Positions 24,383 through 33,531 of a stretch of DNA of 64,000 nucleotides are shown piece after piece. The notes beneath the pieces are model-generated. The model saw only the letters and a program-made list of their open reading frames with translations, searched no databases and had not been told where the DNA came from. Each line of letters opens with the position of its first letter. Positions within the stretch are counted from its first letter, which is position 1. The position numbers and the translations under genes were made by a program. Source of the DNA: Bordetella genomosp. 12 (lineage in GTDB: Bacteria > Pseudomonadota > Gammaproteobacteria > Burkholderiales > Burkholderiaceae_B); NCBI RefSeq assembly GCF_002261355.1, contig NZ_NEVU01000001.1, positions 806,001 through 870,000 on the forward strand. Reading direction: 5' to 3'.

Positions 24383-25057
24383 TCAACCGGTATCCGGGTC
24401 GGGCGGCGGCTTTTCCGCCGCGGCCACGAGGCCGGTTTCGAAGGCAAAGCGGAAGAGGTCCGCATCGCGCTCGATGCCCAGCTTGCGCATGGCGCTGGAC
24501 TTCTGGCTGCTGATGGTTTGCTTGGAGCGGTTCAGGTGTGCCGCGATTTCGTTGATGGATTGCCCCGAGGTGAACAGGCGCACGACTTCGAGTTCGCGTT
24601 TGGTCAGATCGGGGCCGGATCGTGCGGGCTGGTTGCGGCTGTCGCCCATCTGTGACGGATTGCTGGTCGGGAAGTAGTTCGCGCCCGCATAGACGGCGTG
24701 GATGGCGGAGATCAGATAGCGGATCTCCATCGACTTGCCGATGACTGAATGCACGCCGAGCTTGAACAGCTCCTGCACGATGGCCGGGCTGTCCAGCGTG
24801 GTGAAGACAATGATTTTCGTGCCGGGGTAGTTGCGGCGCAAATAGGAAACAAAGGAGATCCCATCGCCGTAAGCGCCGCCCGGCATGGCGTAGTCGGTCA
24901 CCAGCACGTCACAGGGCACGGTATCGAGCAGCGCGATCAATTGCCCCGAGTCGCGCGCCAGACCCTCGACCTTGAGCGTGGCGACGGCCTGCAATTCGTG
25001 CTTGATGCCGGAAAGCAGGGCGGGATGATCATCGGCGAGCAGGACGTGGATCTTCAT
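24383..25057 (-). CDS. NarL/FixJ-type response regulator 2
   Basis: A 224-residue response regulator paralogous to the one at 22279. The receiver has D9-D10 (LLADDHPALLSGIKHEL), D55 (VLVTDYAMPGG), T86-T87 and K108 (VIGKSM). The C-terminal LuxR-type HTH reads LTKRELEVVRLFTSGQSINEIA and SKQTISSQKSSAMRKLGI. ATG 25057 gives the canonical start; an upstream frame to 25204 is not supported. The gene is convergent with the EAL gene (adjacent stops) and divergent from the first hybrid kinase (25292), so a 234-base promoter region is shared with the kinase. Confidence 0.93.
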   Translation of the reverse strand: MKIHVLLADDHPALLSGIKHELQAVATLKVEGLARDSGQLIALLDTVPCDVLVTDYAMPGGAYGDGISFVSYLRRNYPGTKIIVFTTLDSPAIVQELFKLGVHSVIGKSMEIRYLISAIHAVYAGANYFPTSNPSQMGDSRNQPARSGPDLTKRELEVVRLFTSGQSINEIAAHLNRSKQTISSQKSSAMRKLGIERDADLFRFAFETGLVAAAEKPPPDPDTG

Positions 25058-25291
25058 GGCGACGGTTGGCCTTGGGCAAATATCAAGGGGCGAGGGTCGG
25101 CAACGCCAGGCGCCGCGCGGTAAACGGTAAGGACGAGCGGCCGTCCGTGGAATGCAAACTGCTCGGGTGCAGCTTCGGGGCGCGCAGCAGGCTTTGAAGA
25201 ACAACGTGATGGATCCCGCTCTCCGTCTCCCATTACCGGGAAGCAGATCCGCAATGGGAAGGGGTGCGCCTACAAGGCAACCTTAGCACGC

Positions 25292-28084
25292 ATGACTGTC
25301 GATAGAAACCTCACCATTCTTGCCCGCATCCGGCGTTTCCAGCGGTTTTTGCTCTTTGGCGGCGGGCTGTTGTGTACGCTGATCGCGATTTTCCTGCTCG
25401 CCTGGGGGGTGAACGCCACGCTGGAGGCGTCCTTGCAGGCCAAGCGGCGCGCTTTTGCAACCAGCTACGACTTTGTCCAGCACTTCGGGCGGCAGGGCGT
25501 GATCGCCCCGGAAAGACTGAGCGGCAGGCAGGGCCTGGCCGTGCTGGTCGACCGGCAGGGGGATACGGATGCCCGGCAGGGCGATTGTGTGTCGCACGCC
25601 TGTCCGCTGACGCAGAAGACCATCACCCGGCTGGCCGCCAGCGCGGGCGGCCAGGTCAAGGAAGAACGGGCCGACGGCCTGCTGCTGCTCTACCGCCGGC
25701 TGCCGGATTCGCGGGTGCTGATCCATGCCTACTCGCCGCACGGGCTGAGCGCGACGGCCAGCGGCAATGTCGTCATCGATCTGATGCTGACGCTGCCTAC
25801 CCTGGCGATGATGTGGCTGTTGCTGCTCTCGCTGAAACTGCGGGTTTTCCGCCCGCTGTTGGAGTGGTCGCGCCGCGTTTACGAGGGCGACCGGCTCAGC
25901 CGGGCGCTGATCGATACCGCGCCGGTCGGTCTGGGGGTGATCGCCACCGATAACGGCAAGGTGCTGATGCGCAGCCCCGTGATGGCGGAGCTGGCCCGGC
26001 GGATCGCGCCTGCCGAAGAGACCTTGGCGGAGCGCTGTCTGCAGCAGTATGCAAGCCACGTGAGCAGCGGCGACGCCAGCTGGCGGCATGGCGTGTTCAA
26101 TCAGGATTTCCGGTTCGACACGCATGACCACAACGGGCTGGAGTTGTCGGTCAGCATGGTGCGGGCCCGCTACCAGGGCAAAAGCGTGCTGGTGACGGCG
26201 TTTACCGACGTGACGGCCAAGACGCGGGTGGAGCAGCAGTTGCGCAAGGCGCGGCAGGCCGCGATCTCGGCCAACGCGGCCAAGTCCGCCTTTCTGGCGG
26301 CGATGAGCCATGAGATCCGCACGCCCATGAATGCCATCCTCGGCAATCTGGAGCTGTTGTCTCAATCCTCCCTGACGCCGGAGCAGAGCGAGCGGCTGCG
26401 CACGATCTGGGATTCTTCGGAGGGGCTGCTGGCCGTGGTCAACGACGTACTGGATTTCTCGAAGATCGAGGCCGGCGAGTTGCGGCTCGAGCGCATCGAG
26501 TTCGACGCGGTGGGCGTCTTGGGCCAGGCGATGAGGTTGTTCCTGCCTGCCGCCCGCGCCAAGTCGCTGTGCATGACGGGCTGGTTTGGCGAGGCGGTGG
26601 AGCTGCCGATGGCCGGTGATCCCACCCGGCTAGGGCAGATCATCAACAATCTGCTGTCGAACGCCATCAAGTTCACGCCTGCCGGCGAGGTCGATCTGTG
26701 CCTGGCGCTCGAGCAGGAAGCCGGCTGGATCACCATCGAGGTCCGCGACACGGGGATAGGCATGTCCGCTGAGCAGATGAGCCGATTGTTCCGGCCCTTC
26801 AGCCAGGGCGATGTCACGGTCAACCGGCGCTTTGGCGGCACGGGGCTGGGCCTGGCGCTGTCGCACCGGCTGGCGCAGGCCATGGGCGGCGCGCTATCGG
26901 TGCGCAGCGTGGCCGGGCAGGGCAGTGTGTTCACGCTGCGGCTGCCTTTGGAGGAGGCGCCCGGCGCGCCGCAAATGCCGCATTTCGATGGCCAGCACGT
27001 GCTGGTGCTCAGCGCCTGCCCCACGGCGAGCCTGCGCCTTGAAGCCGCCTTGCGCGCCTGGGGCCTGCGGCCTCAGATGTGTGCCGATCCGGGGCTGCTG
27101 GATCCGCACGCCATCCAGGCGGCCTCGGCGGTCGTGCTGTGGGCCGATACGGCCAACTGGCCGCCCGAGCACGAAAACCGGGTGATCGAGCTCTCGCACT
27201 GGGTGATCGATTGCGCCGCGGATGGGCCCTGCGATCCTTTGGTGATGGGCCGCGTGCTGAAGACCTCCAGTATTGGTCTGGGCGGTCTGGCGGCGAGCCT
27301 GGGGCATGCTTTGCTCGGCGCGCCGCTCAACGGCAGCGGACTCAAACGGGCGTACTTCGAGCGTGCGCTGCGTATCCTGGTCGTCGAAGACGACGCCATG
27401 AGCCGCACCTTGCTGGAGGATCAGTTGCGGATGCTGGGGTGCGAGCCGGTCTGCGTCGAGGACGGGTCGCGGGCATTGGCCTGCCTGGAAGGCGCCGCCT
27501 TCGATATCCTGTTGACGGATCTGACCATGCCCGGGCTGGACGGCTACACCGTCGCCGAGCATGCGAGCGCGCGCTGGCCCGATATGCCCATTATTGCCGC
27601 CAGCGCGCATGTGGCCTCGCAGGAGCGCGCGCGCTGCCGGCTGGCGGGCGTGGCGGTGGTGTTGAGCAAGCCGCTGGCGCAGACGCAGCTGGCGCAGGCA
27701 ATTTCGGAAGTCACGGGCGAGCGGATAAGATACTTGCATGTGCGCGCCGGGGCGGCGGCCGGCGATATCGCGGCGGCCAAAGACTGGGAGGGCTTGTACG
27801 CCAAGGCCTGCCAGACATCGCTGGCCAGGCTGCGATTGGCGCGCCAGGGCGGAGACGTCATCGTTCTGCTGGCCGAGTTGCACACTTTGCGGGGCATGCT
27901 GTCCATCTTCGGCGAGAACAAGCTGGGCCGTGTCGTGTGCCAGGTCGAGGCCTACCTCAAGGCCGAGGGCGGTCTGGCCGTATCGGGATCGCTGCTGGAT
28001 TCCATAGAAGAACAGCTGGAGGGCGCCGCTGACGGCGGCGCAGACGGTTCAAGGAATGGCCAGACGCCGCGCGCGCCTGGATGA
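25292..28084 (+). CDS. Hybrid sensor histidine kinase 1 with receiver and Hpt
   Basis: A 930-residue membrane kinase. Layout: TM1 about 20-40, a small periplasmic domain 41-158 with a cysteine pair (C99, C104), TM2 about 159-183, a PAS-like domain 203-312, HisKA with H340 (MSHEIRTPMN), HATPase with N-box near 453, DTGIGM at 486-491 and GGTGLGLAL at 515-523, a degenerate receiver-like domain 565-680, a true receiver 694-808 with D743 (LLTDLTMPG), and a C-terminal Hpt with H864 (ELHTLRGML). This is the complete phosphorelay of an unorthodox kinase and needs a separate response regulator, supplied by the NarL-type neighbours. It lacks the Venus-flytrap sensors of BvgS. Confidence 0.93.
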   Translation: MTVDRNLTILARIRRFQRFLLFGGGLLCTLIAIFLLAWGVNATLEASLQAKRRAFATSYDFVQHFGRQGVIAPERLSGRQGLAVLVDRQGDTDARQGDCVSHACPLTQKTITRLAASAGGQVKEERADGLLLLYRRLPDSRVLIHAYSPHGLSATASGNVVIDLMLTLPTLAMMWLLLLSLKLRVFRPLLEWSRRVYEGDRLSRALIDTAPVGLGVIATDNGKVLMRSPVMAELARRIAPAEETLAERCLQQYASHVSSGDASWRHGVFNQDFRFDTHDHNGLELSVSMVRARYQGKSVLVTAFTDVTAKTRVEQQLRKARQAAISANAAKSAFLAAMSHEIRTPMNAILGNLELLSQSSLTPEQSERLRTIWDSSEGLLAVVNDVLDFSKIEAGELRLERIEFDAVGVLGQAMRLFLPAARAKSLCMTGWFGEAVELPMAGDPTRLGQIINNLLSNAIKFTPAGEVDLCLALEQEAGWITIEVRDTGIGMSAEQMSRLFRPFSQGDVTVNRRFGGTGLGLALSHRLAQAMGGALSVRSVAGQGSVFTLRLPLEEAPGAPQMPHFDGQHVLVLSACPTASLRLEAALRAWGLRPQMCADPGLLDPHAIQAASAVVLWADTANWPPEHENRVIELSHWVIDCAADGPCDPLVMGRVLKTSSIGLGGLAASLGHALLGAPLNGSGLKRAYFERALRILVVEDDAMSRTLLEDQLRMLGCEPVCVEDGSRALACLEGAAFDILLTDLTMPGLDGYTVAEHASARWPDMPIIAASAHVASQERARCRLAGVAVVLSKPLAQTQLAQAISEVTGERIRYLHVRAGAAAGDIAAAKDWEGLYAKACQTSLARLRLARQGGDVIVLLAELHTLRGMLSIFGENKLGRVVCQVEAYLKAEGGLAVSGSLLDSIEEQLEGAADGGADGSRNGQTPRAPG

Positions 28085-28127
28085 GCACCGATGCTGCAAC
28101 CCCAATCTCAGACCATGATGAGCTGAC

Positions 28128-31100
28128 ATGAGTGTCCAAAAGAGCGAACCGAGTCCCGTGCTGGCGCGTCTTCGCCGCTACCAGCATGCGTTGCTGATTG
28201 GCGGCGGCGTCATCATTACCGCGTCCATCATCGTGGCGAGTCTGGTGGAGATCGGCGCGTCCGCGCAGGCCTATCTGACGCACACGAAGGAAGCCATCGA
28301 GGAAGATGTGCGCAGGTCCTTCGACGTCACCACGCAGGCGATCGCGACCTTGCGGCAGAACGTAGGCAACATCGAGTCGGCCTGGGCCGAGGCTTCCCGA
28401 GCGCAACCCGACGCGGCGCTGGCGCTGGGCCAGGATAATGTTCTGCGCGTGCAGCCCACGCCGGATGTGCCGCCCTTGCTGGTCATCCATGATGGCGGCA
28501 CGCCCGATGCCGCCGTGACGCAGCGCTTCGCGCAGGTGGCGCAACGCATGGCCGCGACCGCCAGCGCCGCGGCCGCGCGCAACGGCGGTTCGCTGGCGGC
28601 CTACGTGTTCAGCCCCGACAAGAAATACATCATCCTGTCCGCGCTGCCCTGGGGCGGGCCGCCATGGCAGGACCGCATCCTGAAAAACCCGCCTGCCCTG
28701 TTCGCGGCGCTGACGTCTTCCGACGGGCAAGACATCACGTTCGCGCCTTCCGCGGAGGGGCTGGTGTCGACGGCGGCGCCGCGCATGCGCTGGTTGCCGC
28801 CGTATCGCAGCCCCTTGTCGGGCAGGGATGCCGTACGCATCGCGGCCCAGCTCAAGGACGCCGACGGCGGTCCCATCGGCACGCTGGTTTATGAAATGCC
28901 GCTGACCACCTTGCTCGAACTGCTGCCTTCGGGAGCGGTGGGTGGCGCCTGCCTGTTGCTCGCGAGCGACCATTCCGAAGTCGCCCGCTGTCCGGCGGAT
29001 GCGCGATTCGGCCAATCGCAGGCGGGCACGGCAGACCTGCAGCATGTCGATCCGTCCTCGGGCAAAGGCCTGGCCCTGGGCGCGGTGATGAAGACCTGGC
29101 CCTTCGGGCCCACTGGCTGGACGCTGGTCCATGTGCAGTCATGGCGGGAGATCCTGGCCGGCGTGCGGGATCAGGTCGCGGTGACGGTCGCGACCTCCGT
29201 GCTCATCATTGCTCTGGTCTGGGTGCTGTTGCTGCTGGTCAAGCGGCGCGTGCTGACGCCGGCGGTGCGTCAGTCGCAACGGGTGTTCGACAGCGAACAG
29301 CTCAGCCGCACCCTGGTGCAGACCGCGCCCGTCGGGCTGGGACTGATCGCCAGAGAGGATGGCGAGGTGCTCTTGCACAGCCCTGCCATGGCGGCGCTGA
29401 CGGCCAAGGTGAACGAGGCCGGCGGGAGTCTGCCGCAGGCACTCTTGCAGAACTACCGCGAGCAGAACGGTGATGCGGAGGCGGCCGCGCCGCCGGCCGA
29501 GCCGCGGATTCTGCGCAGCGATCTGGTGTTCCCGCTCGACGCGGGCCGCCGCCTGGATTTGTCGGTCGGCATGGTGGGCGCGCGCTACCAGGGGCAGGAG
29601 GTGCTGGTCGCGGCCATCACCGACGTGACGCGGAACAAAGAGCTCGAGATCGAGTTGAGCAACGCGCGCCTGGCCGCCGAACACGCCAACGCCGCCAAAT
29701 CGGCGTTTCTGGCGGCCATGAGTCATGAGATCCGCACGCCGCTCAATGCCATCCTGGGCAATCTGGAGCTGCTGACCTATTCGCCCCTGAACGAGACGCA
29801 GCGCGATCGCCTGGACGTCATCCGCAGCGCCTCTGGCGGATTGATGGCGCTGGTCGATGATGTCCTGGATTTTTCCAAGATCGAGGCCGGTGAGCTGGCG
29901 CTGGAAGATCTGGATTACGACCTGATGGAGCTGGCCGCGGATGCGCTGCGGGTGTTCGCGCCCTTGGCCAAGGACAAGGGCCTGGCCCTGCATGGCGAAT
30001 TGGGCGCCGAGGTGGCGCTGCCCATGCGCGGCGATCCGCTGCGGGTGCGCCAGGTGCTGAACAATCTGCTGTCCAACGCGATCAAGTTCACCGCGACCGG
30101 CGCGGTGACGTTACAGGTTGCGCGCGATGATGCGCGCTCCGAGGTGACGGTCACGGTCACGGATACGGGGATAGGCATGACGGCCGGCCAGGTGCAGGAG
30201 CTGTTCCAGGATTTCCGGCAGATGGATCCCAGCATCGGGCGCCGTTTCGGCGGCACCGGGCTGGGCCTGGCGCTGTGCCGGCGTTTGACGCATGCCATGC
30301 AAGGCACTCTCGTGGCCCGTAGCCGGCTGGGCGAGGGCAGCGCTTTCGCGGTGACCTTGCCGCGGGGGGCATTCAGCGCGACGCTGCAGCCGCCTCGTTT
30401 CGAGGGCCAACGGATATTGCTGCTGACGGCCGCGCCCGCGGAGCGCGACGCGGTGTCGCAAGTGCTGGCCGGCTGGGGACTGCTGGTCGCGGCCTACGGG
30501 CATCCTGCCCTGGTCCAGACGCGCGAGGCCGAAGACGCCGAGGCCCTGGTCTTCTGGGGCGGGCGAGAAACATGGCATCCCGAGGATGAGCGACGGTTGG
30601 CCGACGAGGCCAGCTGGGTCATCGACGGCACCGAGGACGGGCCTGGCTACCCCATCGCATCGGGGCGCGTGGTGGCCGTCTCCACATTCGGGTTGCGGGC
30701 CTTGGCCGATGGCTTGCGCTATGCCTTGCTGGGCGAAGCCCCCGCGGTGCGCGAAGCGCCGCTGCGCAAGCTCGCGCAGCGGCTGCGGGTGTTGGTGGTC
30801 GAAGACAATGCCTTCAATCGCCAGCTTTTCATGGATCAACTGGAGCTGCTGGGCTGCCTGCCCACGGCGGCGCACGATGCGGGCGCGGCGCTCGAACAAC
30901 TGACCCAGGCCGCTTTCGATGTACTGCTGACGGACCTGGCCATGCCCGGCAGAGACGGTTTTTCCCTGACCCGGCTGGTGCGGCAGCGCTGGCCCGATAT
31001 GCCGGTATTGGCCGCCACCGCCAACGTCACGCCGCAGAAGCTCGAGCAGGCCGGGCTGGCCGGTATTTCCAGGGTATTGGCCAAGCCGGTGTCATTGGCC

Positions 31101-31619
31101 GAGCTGGCCGGCGCCCTGGCGCAGTTGGCCGGCCCGGGGCGGGTGGACAGCGCCGCCGCCGGTCCCGGGCCGCTCGGCGGGCGCCCGCTGCCGGAAGAGA
31201 CCTGGCGCGCTTATGTGCAGGCGTGTGAAGCCTCGGTGCAGCGCTTGCAGTTTGCGGCCAAGCGGGGCGACGTGGACACCCTGCTGGCCGAACTGCACTC
31301 GGTGCAGGGGGCCTGCCGTGTGTTCGGCTTCGACCACATAGGCGCGTGCTGCGCGCAGGCCGAGCACGCCTTGCGACAGCGCGGCGCCTTGGAGGATCCG
31401 GAGACGGTGCAAGCGCTTTGCGATGCGCTGCAGGCCACGGCCACGCGGGATCCTGCCTGCCTGTCGAATCAGGCGCAGCGCCTCGACCGCAAGCTGAGGG
31501 AGCGTGCGGAGGGATCCGCCGACGGCGGCGCGCACGACACGACGCGCGCGCTCTCGCGCATCTTGCTCGCTTCCTTGCGCGATCTCGATCGCACCCACGC
31601 GCAAACGCACAAGGCCTAG
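28128..31619 (+). CDS. Hybrid sensor histidine kinase 2 with receiver and Hpt
   Basis: An 1163-residue paralogue of the preceding kinase, 43 bases downstream. TM1 is at about 20-42. The periplasmic domain is larger (43-345, probably a double-Cache/CSS-like fold with C275 and C288), and TM2 lies about 349-371. A PAS-like domain spans 392-500, HisKA has H533 (MSHEIRTPLN), HATPase has TDTGIGM at 678-684 and GGTGLGLAL at 708-716, then come a degenerate receiver 758-870, a receiver with D936 (LLTDLAMPG) and an Hpt with H1057 (ELHSVQGAC). Kinase cores are very similar while sensor domains differ, so two signals appear to feed one output. A GC-rich stem-loop follows the stop. Confidence 0.93.
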   Translation: MSVQKSEPSPVLARLRRYQHALLIGGGVIITASIIVASLVEIGASAQAYLTHTKEAIEEDVRRSFDVTTQAIATLRQNVGNIESAWAEASRAQPDAALALGQDNVLRVQPTPDVPPLLVIHDGGTPDAAVTQRFAQVAQRMAATASAAAARNGGSLAAYVFSPDKKYIILSALPWGGPPWQDRILKNPPALFAALTSSDGQDITFAPSAEGLVSTAAPRMRWLPPYRSPLSGRDAVRIAAQLKDADGGPIGTLVYEMPLTTLLELLPSGAVGGACLLLASDHSEVARCPADARFGQSQAGTADLQHVDPSSGKGLALGAVMKTWPFGPTGWTLVHVQSWREILAGVRDQVAVTVATSVLIIALVWVLLLLVKRRVLTPAVRQSQRVFDSEQLSRTLVQTAPVGLGLIAREDGEVLLHSPAMAALTAKVNEAGGSLPQALLQNYREQNGDAEAAAPPAEPRILRSDLVFPLDAGRRLDLSVGMVGARYQGQEVLVAAITDVTRNKELEIELSNARLAAEHANAAKSAFLAAMSHEIRTPLNAILGNLELLTYSPLNETQRDRLDVIRSASGGLMALVDDVLDFSKIEAGELALEDLDYDLMELAADALRVFAPLAKDKGLALHGELGAEVALPMRGDPLRVRQVLNNLLSNAIKFTATGAVTLQVARDDARSEVTVTVTDTGIGMTAGQVQELFQDFRQMDPSIGRRFGGTGLGLALCRRLTHAMQGTLVARSRLGEGSAFAVTLPRGAFSATLQPPRFEGQRILLLTAAPAERDAVSQVLAGWGLLVAAYGHPALVQTREAEDAEALVFWGGRETWHPEDERRLADEASWVIDGTEDGPGYPIASGRVVAVSTFGLRALADGLRYALLGEAPAVREAPLRKLAQRLRVLVVEDNAFNRQLFMDQLELLGCLPTAAHDAGAALEQLTQAAFDVLLTDLAMPGRDGFSLTRLVRQRWPDMPVLAATANVTPQKLEQAGLAGISRVLAKPVSLAELAGALAQLAGPGRVDSAAAGPGPLGGRPLPEETWRAYVQACEASVQRLQFAAKRGDVDTLLAELHSVQGACRVFGFDHIGACCAQAEHALRQRGALEDPETVQALCDALQATATRDPACLSNQAQRLDRKLRERAEGSADGGAHDTTRALSRILLASLRDLDRTHAQTHKA

Positions 31620-31622
31620 CAC

Positions 31623-31651
31623 GCGCCGGGTTGACGGGGCCATCCCGGCGC
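31623..31651. terminator. Stem-loop after the second kinase gene
   Basis: GCGCCGGG (31623-31630) and CCCGGCGC (31644-31651) form a perfect 8-bp GC stem with a 13-base loop, four bases past the stop codon. No T run follows, so termination may depend on other factors. It separates the kinase genes from the fimbrial operon. Confidence 0.45.
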
Positions 31652-32039
31652 ACGGCAGGGGGCGTATCGGCGCCATGATCTGGCGTGGCTTGCCCACAGG
31701 CGTCGCCACGCCCGCGCGCGACTCCGTCGGCGCCGCTTTCGCGGTGCTGGCGAACGATTTTCGCCAAGCTTGAACACCGCGGCGCCGCGCGTGTTTTACC
31801 GGTTTATTGACACAACACAAGCCGGGGACGCCAGTCCTGTAAACCACGGGGATATTTCAGACCTGTCCTATATAGCCGGACGGGCGGAATGCCTAATATC
31901 GTTTCGGCCAGACAGGTGAAATCAATCCACCTAAAAAGCACATCAGTCCGCGAGGCTCGATGGGGCGTGCTGGCACAAGCGGCTGCGGGACATCTGTCAT
32001 CGGCCGAGTTTCCGAAACTTAACCTTTAGGTAAACCAAC
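31652..32039 (+). promoter_or_regulatory. Upstream region of the fimbrial operon
   Basis: About 390 non-coding bases, AT-richer than the surroundings in their second half. A TTGACA lies at 31807-31812 and a TATATA-like stretch near 31869-31874, but no pair has proper spacing, so I do not assign a promoter. There is no long homopolymeric C tract of the kind causing phase variation in Bordetella fim2/fim3. A near-palindrome TTAACCTTTAGGTAA lies just before the first gene. As the region between the regulators and the fimbriae, it is where a response-regulator site would be expected. Confidence 0.4.
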
Positions 32040-32585
32040 ATGAAAGCACTCATTCCAGCTCTCGCACTCGGTGGTCTGCTGGGCCTGTCGTCGATGGCGC
32101 ACGCAGCTGACGGCACCATCACTATCAACGGCGTCGTCGAAGACACGACTTGCTCGATCAATGGTGGCACCGCCGGTTCGTCCTACAGCAAGACCATCAC
32201 GCTGCCGTCGGTCAACGCCAGCTCGCTGACCTCCCCCGGCCAAACCGCTGGTACGTCGCAACCGGCCGACCTGCATTTCGCGCTGTCGGGCTGCACCTCG
32301 GGTGTCAAGGCGATCGCCTCGTTCGAGAACGGTTCCAAGGTCAACCAGGATTCCGGCAACCTGATCAACAGCGGCACCGCCGAGAACGTTGAAGTCCAGC
32401 TGCTGAACGGCAACATGGCGCCGATCAACATCACCACCAACTCCAACAACACGATGGATTCCAACGGTGCGGCGATCACCGGTGGCGTGGCGGATCTGAA
32501 GTACTTCGCCCGTTACTACGCCACGGGTCAGGCCACGGCCGGTACCGTGAACACCTCGGTCAACTTCACGATGCAGTACCAGTAA
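32040..32585 (+). CDS. Major fimbrial subunit (type 1 pilin family)
   Basis: A 181-residue pilin. A signal peptide is cut after AHA at residue 22, leaving a mature protein starting ADGTITING. C38 and C85 (TTCSI, SGCTS) can form the conserved pilin disulfide. The C-terminus VNFTMQYQ carries the penultimate tyrosine and alternating hydrophobics of the chaperone-binding G strand, and the early GTITINGVV strand serves as donor strand. It is the first gene of a four-gene chaperone-usher operon arranged like the Bordetella fimABCD locus. It is the likely shaft protein of a surface fimbria. Confidence 0.92.
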   Translation: MKALIPALALGGLLGLSSMAHAADGTITINGVVEDTTCSINGGTAGSSYSKTITLPSVNASSLTSPGQTAGTSQPADLHFALSGCTSGVKAIASFENGSKVNQDSGNLINSGTAENVEVQLLNGNMAPINITTNSNNTMDSNGAAITGGVADLKYFARYYATGQATAGTVNTSVNFTMQYQ

Positions 32586-32595
32586 GCGCACGTGC

Positions 32596-32627
32596 AAGGA
32601 GGCGCTTACGGTCATGGGCGCCTCCTT
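32596..32627 (+). terminator. Stem-loop after the major subunit gene
   Basis: AAGGAGGCGC (32596-32605) and GCGCCTCCTT (32618-32627) form a perfect 10-bp stem with a 12-base loop, 10 bases past the pilin stop and 36 before the chaperone start. In pap- and fim-type operons hairpins here stop or protect most transcripts, so far more pilin than chaperone and usher is made. With no T run, partial termination or mRNA stabilisation are both possible. Confidence 0.6.
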
Positions 32628-32662
32628 CTACAACAGACAGGTGATCGGTTTAAGGGTAGAAA

Positions 32663-33409
32663 ATGAAGCTCCCCAAGAAATTGAAACTAGGATTCGGGCT
32701 GGCATGCCTGCTGTTGGCGGGCGGAGCGGATGCAAGCGTAATTATCGGCGGCACTCGGGTGGTCTATCCGCTCGACCAGCGCGAAGTCACGGTGAGGCTG
32801 GAGAACGACAGCGCCTCGCCTTCGCTGGTGCAAGTGTGGCTGGACAACGGTGAACAGAATGCACAACCGGGTGATGTCAAAGCACCCTTTGTCATTACGC
32901 CTCCGATATTCCGTATGGATGCCAAGAAGCGCCAGACGCTGCGCATCATGCATACGGGCGGCGAAGCATTGCCGCAGGATCGCGAGTCGGTATATTGGTT
33001 GAACGTATTGGATATCCCTCCCAAGCCGGATGTGGCGCCGGGAACCAATACGATGCAAGTGGCCTATCGCACGCGCGTCAAGCTGTTCGTGCGGCCTGAC
33101 AATCTGCCGGGCAAGGCCGACGAGGCGCCCGCGCAACTCGACTGGAAAATCGTCGATGGACAGGGCGGCAAGGGCCAGTCCCTGAGTGTCTCGAATCCCA
33201 CCCCTTATCACGTCTCGTTCAGCCAGATCACGGTGCAGAGCGGGGGTCAGACGTTCAAGAATGAAGTGGGCGGCATGGTGGCACCCAAAGCCACGCAAGT
33301 GCTTCCCGTCACCAACATGAAGGCCGTGTCCGCGGGCGCCAAAGTGAAGTACAGCGCCATCAACGATTACGGCGGCGCCATTGTGGGCGAAGCCACGCTA
33401 GGCCGCTAG
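32663..33409 (+). CDS. Periplasmic fimbrial chaperone (PapD-like)
   Basis: A 248-residue chaperone. The signal peptide ends at GGADA, followed by the FGL/FGS-type start SVIIGGTRVVYP, whose arginine binds pilin C-termini. The G1 strand region VITPPIFRMDAKKRQTLRI holds the conserved lysine, and YWLNVLDIPP is the family signature. The second immunoglobulin-like domain covers about 150-245. It folds pilins by donor-strand complementation and delivers them to the usher encoded 60-120 bases downstream. It corresponds in position to Bordetella FimB. Confidence 0.93.
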   Translation: MKLPKKLKLGFGLACLLLAGGADASVIIGGTRVVYPLDQREVTVRLENDSASPSLVQVWLDNGEQNAQPGDVKAPFVITPPIFRMDAKKRQTLRIMHTGGEALPQDRESVYWLNVLDIPPKPDVAPGTNTMQVAYRTRVKLFVRPDNLPGKADEAPAQLDWKIVDGQGGKGQSLSVSNPTPYHVSFSQITVQSGGQTFKNEVGGMVAPKATQVLPVTNMKAVSAGAKVKYSAINDYGGAIVGEATLGR

Positions 33410-33531
33410 CGCGCGGCGGCTGCCGCGCGCGGCCAGGCGCGATTTCTTCTCCTTTCGTTTTCAATCTGAACGTGGTGAGCACGGGCGGTGTATGCGCACG
33501 CCTGTCGATCCGCAGCAGGACATGCCAGATC

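Noticed and set aside
22279-31619. Assignment of the regulators as BvgA/BvgS/BvgR.
   Set aside because: The kinases have no Venus-flytrap domains, there are two kinases and two regulators, and the EAL protein carries a receiver-like domain; only the general idea of a phosphorelay plus EAL protein is shared.
31676-31774. A small ORF between the second kinase and the fimbrial operon.
   Set aside because: It has no ribosome-binding site, no recognisable motif and Arg/Ala-rich composition typical of chance GC-rich frames.
31652-32039. Phase-variable promoter like Bordetella fim2/fim3.
   Set aside because: No long C tract is present, and no promoter hexamer pair with acceptable spacing was found.
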